A stretch of DNA of 34,969 nucleotides from Nonomuraea sp. MG754425 (GTDB lineage Bacteria > Actinomycetota > Actinomycetes > Streptosporangiales > Streptosporangiaceae). Where the stretch lies: the NCBI RefSeq assembly GCF_021699195.1, contig NZ_SSXE01000098.1:1-34969 (forward strand), read 5' to 3'. Positions 22,741 through 27,929 of the stretch are shown here, piece by piece; positions within the stretch are counted from its first letter, which is position 1; every line of letters begins with the position of its first letter. A program made the translations under genes and the position numbers. Under the pieces are notes generated by a model. That model made no database searches. It saw nothing but the letters and a program-made list of their open reading frames with translations, and was not told the origin of the DNA.

Positions 22741-22756
22741 CCCGCCCGCCTGCCGC

Positions 22757-23053
22757 TCAGTGCTCGCCGCGGGCCGGCACGCCGAGCTTCTCGCACGCCT
22801 CCCGGTAGAGCCGCACCACGGCTTGGCGCACCTGCGCCCGCTCGGTCAGGGTCTCGCCCCAGGGCACCCGCACCCGCTCGCCGCCGTCGATCGTGAACGT
22901 GATCGCCTCGGCGTCGACGTCGCTGGTCATCGCGTTCTGGGCGGCGGGCCGCCCGCCGAGCGCCCGGACGATGAGCAGCGCGTCGCCGGCGTGGTCGTCA
23001 TTCATGTGCCGCTTGATCGCCTCGACGGCGGCGGCGGTGAACGGCGTGCTCAC
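22757..23053 (-). CDS. DUF2470 domain protein
   Basis: The 98-aa protein is one DUF2470 domain, with the typical start FTAAAVEAIKRHMNDDHAGDALLIVRALGG and a later VRVPWGETLTERAQVRQAVVRLYREA. The same domain forms the C-terminal part of HugZ/HutZ-type haem-utilisation proteins, where the H-x-N-x-D-H stretch is near the haem site. Here it stands alone. Its GTG start follows the nitrobindin stop directly (TGA-GTG), so the two are translationally coupled. Placement next to a haem protein supports a haem- or NO-related job; this is inference. Confidence 0.88.
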   Translation of the reverse strand: MSTPFTAAAVEAIKRHMNDDHAGDALLIVRALGGRPAAQNAMTSDVDAEAITFTIDGGERVRVPWGETLTERAQVRQAVVRLYREACEKLGVPARGEH

Positions 23054-23542
23054 TCAGGCCACCTTCTTCAGCTCTGCGGACATGTGATCGGTGAGGGGGT
23101 GGCCGACGGCCGCCATCTCGTAGGCCCACATGAGGTTGCCGTTGACCAGGCCGTACAGGCGGTGGCCCGCGGTGTACTCCTTGGCGGAGGCGGTGCGCGC
23201 CACGACGTCGGTGCGCAGCTCGATCTTGTGGAAGACGACCTCGCCGAGGTAGATCTCGACGATGCCGGTCGGGTGCGAGAGCACGACCTCCACCTGCCGG
23301 TCGGGCTGGGGCCGCCAGTAGCCGGACTCGGTGGCCAGCGGCCTGATGCGGTCGCCGGCGTCGTCGAGCAGCCAGGTGCGGCTGACGTAGGTCAGGAACG
23401 GCTTGCCGTTGTGGCCGAACTCGATCTCCTGGCCGAAGTTGAAGCTCTCGATCGTCGGGTAGCCGCCCACGCCGGCGCCTTCCCACCGCCCCAGCAGGAA
23501 CGCGATCGGCTCCAGGTCGGGGTGGACCTCAGGTTCTTCCAT
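23054..23542 (-). CDS. Nitrobindin-like haem protein (FABP/DUF1794 family)
   Basis: The 162-aa beta-barrel protein has the family signature GRWEGAGVGGYPTI (18-31), FNFGQEIEFGHNGKPFL, SGYWRPQPD, and a C-terminal YGLVNGNLMWAYEMAA followed by H153, the position of the axial haem His in nitrobindins. Such proteins bind ferric haem and NO and isomerise peroxynitrite. The ATG at 23542 is preferred to a TTG at 23551: TACGCT ends 8 nt before it, so it can be leaderless. Its start lies 14 nt inside the end of the TetR gene. Confidence 0.9.
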   Translation of the reverse strand: MEEPEVHPDLEPIAFLLGRWEGAGVGGYPTIESFNFGQEIEFGHNGKPFLTYVSRTWLLDDAGDRIRPLATESGYWRPQPDRQVEVVLSHPTGIVEIYLGEVVFHKIELRTDVVARTASAKEYTAGHRLYGLVNGNLMWAYEMAAVGHPLTDHMSAELKKVA

Positions 23543-24146
23543 GGTCCCCAAGCGTAGTGCCGTCGCGGCCCCGGCTTCCTCCTCGACCGGGCCGGGGCGC
23601 GGTGTCGGCGGGCTGGGTCGCCGCCTCGCCGCCGTTGGCCTCGGTGATGAGCGCCAGGGCGAGCCCGGCCGTCCGGGCGGCGATCTCCCGCGCGGGGACC
23701 TGTCTGCCGTTCTCCAGCCACCAGGTGATGGACTGGAGGTACATGCCGCCCAGCAGCGTGGGGAGGAGGTCGTCCGGCTGCTGGGGCAGGTGCTGGACGG
23801 TCATGCCGGAGAGGGTGGCGTGCATCCTGCGCGCGAACCAGGTGCTGCCGTTGCCGCCCAGCAGCGCGCCGTAGAGGCGGTGGTAGCGATCGATGTGCTC
23901 GAAGAAGCCGGTCCAGCGCGCCAGCACCGGCCGGTCGGGGCCGTCGGTCATGCTGCCGAGCAGTTCGGCCATGGCCTCGTCGAAGATCTGCTCCACGAGC
24001 TGGTACTTGTCACGGTAGTTGCGGTAGAAGGCGGCCCGGCTGACCATCGCCCGCGTGGTGATCTGCCCGACCGTGAGCCGCTCGAAGCCGTGCTCCTCGA
24101 TGAGCTCGACCAGGGCCTGCCTGAGCAGCGTGCGGGTCCGCCGCAC
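23529..24146 (-). CDS. TetR/AcrR family regulator
   Basis: The 205-aa repressor has an N-terminal HTH (about 1-50): RRTRTLLRQALVELIEEHGFERLTVGQITTRA followed by SRAAFYRNYRDKYQLVE. A helical ligand domain (about 55-175) follows, then a Gly/Arg-rich disordered tail. The GTG at 24146 has AGGAG 9 nt upstream. A near-consensus alternative, CTG at 24170, sits behind GGAGG and would add SQENVRV; I cannot exclude it. Its 3' end overlaps the nitrobindin gene by 14 nt, so the TetR-nitrobindin-DUF2470 genes form one operon. A perfect palindrome (24251-24265) lies upstream, next to the remains of a divergent oxidoreductase. Confidence 0.9.
   Translation of the reverse strand: MRRTRTLLRQALVELIEEHGFERLTVGQITTRAMVSRAAFYRNYRDKYQLVEQIFDEAMAELLGSMTDGPDRPVLARWTGFFEHIDRYHRLYGALLGGNGSTWFARRMHATLSGMTVQHLPQQPDDLLPTLLGGMYLQSITWWLENGRQVPAREIAARTAGLALALITEANGGEAATQPADTAPRPGRGGSRGRDGTTLGDHGRT
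23551..23556 (-). promoter_or_regulatory. -10 element of the nitrobindin gene (leaderless, internal)
   Basis: On the minus strand TACGCT ends 8 nt before the ATG at 23542. It lies inside the TetR coding region and would allow the haem genes to be made independently of the TetR transcript. Confidence 0.45.
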
Positions 24147-24234
24147 CCGTACGTTCTCCTGAGACAGCTCACGCCTCCTGTCCAGCCTGGGACGGAACGC
24201 CGGCGTTGACGCTGGTCACGTCGCACCGACCCAG

Positions 24235-24265
24235 ACAGTATGCCTGCTGAGAGACAACTTGTCTC
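24235..24265 (-). promoter_or_regulatory. TetR operator and -10
   Basis: GAGACAA-c-TTGTCTC (24251-24265) is a perfect 7+1+7 inverted repeat, a normal TetR operator form. On the minus strand TACTGT (24235-24240) is a likely -10 for the TetR gene, with the operator covering the -35 side. No good -35 hexamer is visible. Confidence 0.6.
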
Positions 24266-24277
24266 GTTGAGGATCGG

Positions 24278-24532
24278 GCGCTCAGGCCCGGCGGCCGGAT
24301 GGTCAGCACCACGTTGGGCTCCATCGGCGGCGAGAGCGCCGCGCTCAAGGTCGTCAACGGGCCCCCGAGCCTGCGCGCGGACGTCTTCCCCAGGCTCGCC
24401 GCCCGGTCGCTCGACGGCACGCTGATCGACATGATCAGCCGCAGGTACCCGTTCGAGCGGGCGGCCGAGGCGCTCGCCGACCTCGCCGCCGCCCCGCACA
24501 CCCGGGGCAAGTGGGTCGTCTCCATGGCGTGA
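24278..24532 (+). pseudogene. C-terminal remnant of a zinc-type MDR oxidoreductase
   Basis: Reading from 24278, ALRPGGRMVSTTLGS and then SRRYPFERAAEALADLAAAPHTRGKWVVSM match the end of quinone-oxidoreductase/zinc-binding alcohol dehydrogenase proteins, which normally have about 300 residues. Only about 85 remain. There is no room for the N-terminal catalytic and cofactor domains: the homology stops about 10 bp from the TetR operator. The frame has an internal ATG (24299) but no ribosome site. It was probably the divergent target gene of the TetR regulator, lost by an internal deletion. Confidence 0.75.
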
Positions 24533-24593
24533 GCGCCCGTCGCCGGGCAGGCGAGTCGGCACGCGTTCGCGCCTCAACCCCGCCGCGCGGAGC

Positions 24594-24599
24594 TAGGGT
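24594..24599 (+). promoter_or_regulatory. -10 element of the DsrE-like gene (leaderless)
   Basis: TAGGGT ends 7 nt before the ATG at 24607. The overlapping GTG at 24598 is thereby disfavoured as a start. Confidence 0.55.
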
Positions 24600-24606
24600 G
24601 ACGGAC

Positions 24607-24969
24607 ATGGCACGATCACTGGTGATCAAGGTGACCGCGGGAGCCGACGCTCCCGAGCGCTGCAACCAGGCGTTCACGGTCGCCGCCGCCGCACTCGCGA
24701 GCGGCGTATCCGTATCCCTGTGGCTGACCGGCGAGTCGTCGTGGTTCGCGCTGCCGGACCGGGCCAAGGAGTTCAGCCTGCCGCACGCCGCGCCGCTGAC
24801 CGACCTGCTCGACGTCGTGCTGGCGGCGGGCCGGGTGACCCTCTGCACGCAGTGCGCCGCCCGCAGGAACATCACCGTCGACGACCTCATCGAGGGGGTG
24901 CGCATCGCGGGCGCGCCGGCGTTCGTCGAGGAAGTGACCACGGAGGGCGTGCAGGCGCTGGTCTACTGA
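24607..24969 (+). CDS. DsrE/DsrF-like family protein
   Basis: The 120-aa protein has the DsrE fold: LVIKVTAGADAPERCNQAFTVAAAALASGVSVSLWLTGE at the N-terminus, and VTLCTQCAARRNIT with CxxC-like cysteines near residue 80. In sulphur relay (TusD/DsrE) one conserved Cys carries persulphide; whether these do is not known. Many actinobacterial relatives are annotated only as hypothetical. It is leaderless, alone, and converges with the ArsR-SRPBCC gene after 10 bp. Confidence 0.85.
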   Translation: MARSLVIKVTAGADAPERCNQAFTVAAAALASGVSVSLWLTGESSWFALPDRAKEFSLPHAAPLTDLLDVVLAAGRVTLCTQCAARRNITVDDLIEGVRIAGAPAFVEEVTTEGVQALVY

Positions 24970-24979
24970 CCCGCCCGGC

Positions 24980-25774
24980 TCAGCCGGCTTCCGGCAACCG
25001 CTCGCCGGTCTCCAGCAGCGTCTTGAGGCCGGACAGGATCTGCGGCCAGCCCTGGCTGACGCCCTCGCGCACGGCGCTGCCGGGGCCGAAGCCGCCGTGC
25101 GTGACGGTGAGCTTGACCGTCTGCCCCTGCTGCTCGATGTCGAAGCTCACCGCGGACCTCGGCTCCGCCAGGTAGCGGGCGCGCTCGTCGCCGCTCAGCC
25201 CGACGAGTTCGGCGAACTCCGGGGTGAAGCTGTGCCAGGTGAAGGCCAGGCGCCTGCCGGGCTCCGACTCCAGCACCACCTGCTCGGGGTCGCGCATCGT
25301 GACGCCCTGGTACTGCCAGGTCACCGGGGAGCCCACGGTCCAGTCCGACTCGAGCGCGACCCCCCAGTAGCGCTCGGTCCAGGCGGGGTCCGTCAGCGCC
25401 TGCCAGAGGCGGTCGGGGGTGGTGCGGATGTACGTCGTGTAGACGAAGTCGGGGTCGTTGCGCATGGGGTCGTCCTCCAATGCCGTTTTGAGGTCCGCCA
25501 GGGCGTCGGCCCGCCGGCGGTCGTACCTGTCGATCCAGCGCTCGGCGATGGCGTTGATCGGCACCGCGTTGAGGTAGTGCAGCTTCTCCCGCCCGCGGCG
25601 CACGGTGGTGACCAGGTTGGCCTCCTCCAGCACGGCCAGGTGCTTGCTGACCGACTGCCTGGCCATCTCCAGGCCGCCGCACAGCTCGCGCAGGGTCTGG
25701 CCGTTACGCGCGTTGAGGCTGTCGAGCAGCCTGCGGCGGCTGGGGTCGGCCAGCGCCTTGAACACCTCGTCCAT
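24980..25774 (-). CDS. ArsR-SRPBCC (AHSA1) fusion regulator
   Basis: This 264-aa fusion begins with an ArsR/SmtB winged helix (about 1-95): MDEVFKALADPSRRRLLDSL, LRELCGGLEMARQSVSKHLAVLEEANLV and a wing RRGREKLHYLN. No CxC metal motif is present. The C-terminal part (about 105-260) is an AHSA1-type SRPBCC domain (YTTYIRTTPDRLWQALTDPAWTERYWG...VTHGGFGPGSAV...GWPQILSGLKTLLETGE) with a hydrophobic ligand pocket. It therefore looks like a one-protein sensor, DNA binding plus small-molecule binding. The ATG at 25774 gives the family N-terminus; only a weak GGGATGG ribosome site is upstream. Its promoter carries two 16-bp palindromes, so it almost certainly regulates itself. Confidence 0.93.
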   Translation of the reverse strand: MDEVFKALADPSRRRLLDSLNARNGQTLRELCGGLEMARQSVSKHLAVLEEANLVTTVRRGREKLHYLNAVPINAIAERWIDRYDRRRADALADLKTALEDDPMRNDPDFVYTTYIRTTPDRLWQALTDPAWTERYWGVALESDWTVGSPVTWQYQGVTMRDPEQVVLESEPGRRLAFTWHSFTPEFAELVGLSGDERARYLAEPRSAVSFDIEQQGQTVKLTVTHGGFGPGSAVREGVSQGWPQILSGLKTLLETGERLPEAG

Positions 25775-25790
25775 CGTGTCGCCATCCCAA

Positions 25791-25849
25791 CATGCAGCCG
25801 TTCGGCTGCCTTTTCGGCCAAGATAGGCAGCCGAACGGCTGCATGTCAA
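25791..25849 (-). promoter_or_regulatory. ArsR-SRPBCC promoter with two perfect operators
   Basis: The minus strand has -35 TTGACA (25844-25849), an 18-bp spacer and -10 TATCTT (25820-25825). GCAGCCGaaCGGCTGC on the plus strand at 25827-25842 fills the spacer, and GCAGCCGttCGGCTGC at 25794-25809 lies just downstream of the -10. The centres are 33 bp apart, about three helical turns. With flanks, the arms 25791-25810 and 25826-25845 form a perfect 20-bp inverted repeat. Confidence 0.88.
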
Positions 25850-25870
25850 TTCCGGTGCCGGAGAAACAGA

Positions 25871-25896
25871 ACGGCCCCTCGGTCACGAGGGGCCGT
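25871..25896 (-). terminator. Intrinsic terminator of murT-gatD
   Basis: ACGGCCCCTCG/CGAGGGGCCGT is a perfect 11-bp stem with a 4-nt loop, followed on the minus strand by TCTGTTTCT. It lies 16 bp beyond the gatD stop. Confidence 0.85.
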
Positions 25897-25911
25897 GCGG
25901 TGCCGCGGAGG

Positions 25912-26625
25912 TCAGGAGGCCAGCACCGTGGCCAGACGTTCCTGGCGCAGCGCCTCGTAGCGGGAGTCGTCGAGCGGAGCCAGCTCACCCACCCGCCACG
26001 ACAGCAGCAGGTCGGCCAGCCCGGGATTGCGCGCCAGCGCCGGACCGTGCAGGTAGGTGCCGACGACGTGGCCCGCGTAGCAGCCCTCGAAGCCGTCGCC
26101 GTTGCCGACGCCCCTGATCGTCTTCGACAGCGGCTTGACGCCGGGGCCGAGCCGGGTGACGCCCATGTGGTTCTCGAAGCCGGTCAGGACGGGCACGTCG
26201 AGCGCGGCGTCCACCTCGGCCACCAGCTCACCCACCGCCCGCGCCGGACCGCGCGAGCTGTCGATGTCGAGCAGCCCGATGCCGTCGACCGGCTGGCCCT
26301 CCTCGCCGCCGAACGTGCTGCCCATGATCTGGTAGCCGGCGCACACCGCCAGCATGGCCGCGCCGCGCGCGATGGCGCGATGCAGGCCGCCGTCCTTGCG
26401 CAGGCGGGCCGCGGCCAGGATCTGCGGGCGGTCCTCGCCGCCGCCGATCAGGTAGACGTCGCCGCTCTCGGGGATCGGGTCGGCCGAGCGGACGTGGATC
26501 GTCTCCGTGGCGATCCCCCTGCGCTGCGCGCGCTGCTCCAGCACCAGCACGTTGCCCTGGTCGCCGTACGTGCTCAGCAGGTCGGGGTAGATCCAGACGA
26601 TGCGAAGGGCGCTGTCAGACGGCAC
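25912..26625 (-). CDS. gatD: Lipid II isoglutaminyl synthase, glutaminase subunit GatD
   Basis: This 237-aa class I glutamine amidotransferase-like subunit supplies ammonia to MurT for amidation of D-iGlu in lipid II, needed for correct peptidoglycan cross-linking. Visible marks are the nucleophile C95 in AVCAGYQIMG, H193 in YLHGPALARNP, and the CobB/CobQ-type GFENHMGVT segment (about 149-156). No Glu of the classical triad is obvious after H193, as usual for this family. The GTG start lies within the end of murT (11-bp overlap), so it is translated from the same message. Confidence 0.92.
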   Translation of the reverse strand: MPSDSALRIVWIYPDLLSTYGDQGNVLVLEQRAQRRGIATETIHVRSADPIPESGDVYLIGGGEDRPQILAAARLRKDGGLHRAIARGAAMLAVCAGYQIMGSTFGGEEGQPVDGIGLLDIDSSRGPARAVGELVAEVDAALDVPVLTGFENHMGVTRLGPGVKPLSKTIRGVGNGDGFEGCYAGHVVGTYLHGPALARNPGLADLLLSWRVGELAPLDDSRYEALRQERLATVLAS

Positions 26626-27844
26626 GGCCGAACTCCGATCGGATCTGCTGGAAGGCGGTGTAGTTGGCGATCACGTCGACCCGGCCGGGCGGCTGCATGG
26701 CCAGCGCCTCCGAGAACGTGCCGCACAGCGTGAACGGCACGTCGGCCACGTCGAGCCGCAACGCCAGGTCGAGCCGCCGCTCACCGGTCACGAACACCGG
26801 ACGCCCGTGCAGGATGCGGTAGTCGACGTCCCACAACCACGAGGTGTCGCGCCCGTCGGGGCCCTGCGCGTTGACCGACAGGATGATCGGCGACTGCGGG
26901 TCGGCGACGTCGAACGCCTCCAGCCAGCCCGCCGGGTTCTTCGCCAGCAGCAGCCGCGCGTGCCGCCCGTCGCGCTCGACCGTGGTGTAGCGGCCGGCCA
27001 CCGAGGTGACCTCACTGAGCCGGGGCAGCGCCCGCTCCACCGGCAACCCGAACGCCTCGGCCACGGCCAGCGCCATCACCGCGTTGGAGCGGTTGGCCTG
27101 GCCGGGAAGCTGGATGTCGAGCGGCCAGCGCTGCCCGCGCGGGTCGATCGCCGTGTCGCCGTCGACCACCCACTGCGGCTCGGGCCGGTGGAACGTACAC
27201 TCCCTGCACGCCCAGTCGGCGTCCTTGCGGTCGAGCGGGCCGCCGCACTCGGGGCAGCACCAGGAGTCTTCCTTCCACCGCTGCCCGCCGGCCACCCAGG
27301 TCACCGCGGCGGCCGTGGAGGCGCCCCAGGTGACGAGCGGGTCGTCGCAGTTGGCGATGACGTGGGTGGGCTTGCCCGACAGCGCCTTGCGCCACTTCTG
27401 CGCCAGCAGCCAGATCTCGGCCGCGCGGTCCATCTGGTCGCGGCTGAGGTTCATCAGGCAGACGACACCGGCGCCGGTCGTGTTGAGCACCTCGGGCAGG
27501 TACTTCTCGTCCACCTCCAGCACGCCGTGGGGCGCCCGCTTGTGCTGGGAGAGCGCGGAGACGTGACCGGCCGGCATGTTGGCGCCGAAGGCGTTGGTGG
27601 CCACCTCGCCGAACTCCAGCAGCGCCGCGGTGATCAGCCTCGTCGTGGTGGTCTTGCCGTTGGTCGCGCTGACCAGGGCCAGCTTGCGGTCACGGGCAAG
27701 CTGGCGGAGGAGGTCCGGCTCCAGCAGCAGGCCGACCCGACCGCCGATCACCGAGCCGTCGCCACGCCCGGTCATCCTGGACAGCGTGGCGGCACTGCGC
27801 CCCAGGGCACTGGCGAGCTGGGCCCGCAGAGGAAGCTGGGTCAT
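26615..27844 (-). CDS. murT: Lipid II isoglutaminyl synthase, Mur-ligase subunit MurT
   Basis: The 409-aa ATP-dependent enzyme amidates the D-Glu residue of lipid II with GatD. The P-loop is ATNGKTTTT (60-68, K64). A Zn-ribbon insertion with C197, C200, C213 and C216 (CPEC, CREC) marks MurT among Mur ligases. The C-terminal DUF1727 part (about 300-400) contains the GatD-binding region. The conserved start MTQLPLRAQLASALG and TAGGAT 8 nt upstream fix the ATG at 27844; the frame runs on to 27889. It is the first gene of murT-gatD, with the terminator after gatD. Confidence 0.95.
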   Translation of the reverse strand: MTQLPLRAQLASALGRSAATLSRMTGRGDGSVIGGRVGLLLEPDLLRQLARDRKLALVSATNGKTTTTRLITAALLEFGEVATNAFGANMPAGHVSALSQHKRAPHGVLEVDEKYLPEVLNTTGAGVVCLMNLSRDQMDRAAEIWLLAQKWRKALSGKPTHVIANCDDPLVTWGASTAAAVTWVAGGQRWKEDSWCCPECGGPLDRKDADWACRECTFHRPEPQWVVDGDTAIDPRGQRWPLDIQLPGQANRSNAVMALAVAEAFGLPVERALPRLSEVTSVAGRYTTVERDGRHARLLLAKNPAGWLEAFDVADPQSPIILSVNAQGPDGRDTSWLWDVDYRILHGRPVFVTGERRLDLALRLDVADVPFTLCGTFSEALAMQPPGRVDVIANYTAFQQIRSEFGRAV

Positions 27845-27852
27845 GTGCAAGG

Positions 27853-27858
27853 ATCCTA
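27853..27858 (-). promoter_or_regulatory. -10 element of murT (leaderless)
   Basis: On the minus strand TAGGAT ends 8 nt before the ATG at 27844, with no Shine-Dalgarno. Confidence 0.6.
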
Positions 27859-27929
27859 GTCGCCGTTGGCCCGTAGTCAGGAGACGCACGGCGAAAACGT
27901 CTTCCGTCCTGCGGGCCCGGCCCGGGGCG

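Noticed and set aside
22584..22808. 75-codon plus-strand TTG ORF after the mini-ORF
   Set aside because: It would need a +1 shift from the mini-ORF, has no ribosome site of its own, and runs into the DUF2470 antisense.
24299..24532. A real small protein starting MVSTTLGS
   Set aside because: The family homology starts upstream of that ATG and the ATG has no ribosome site, so it is a fragment of a larger gene.
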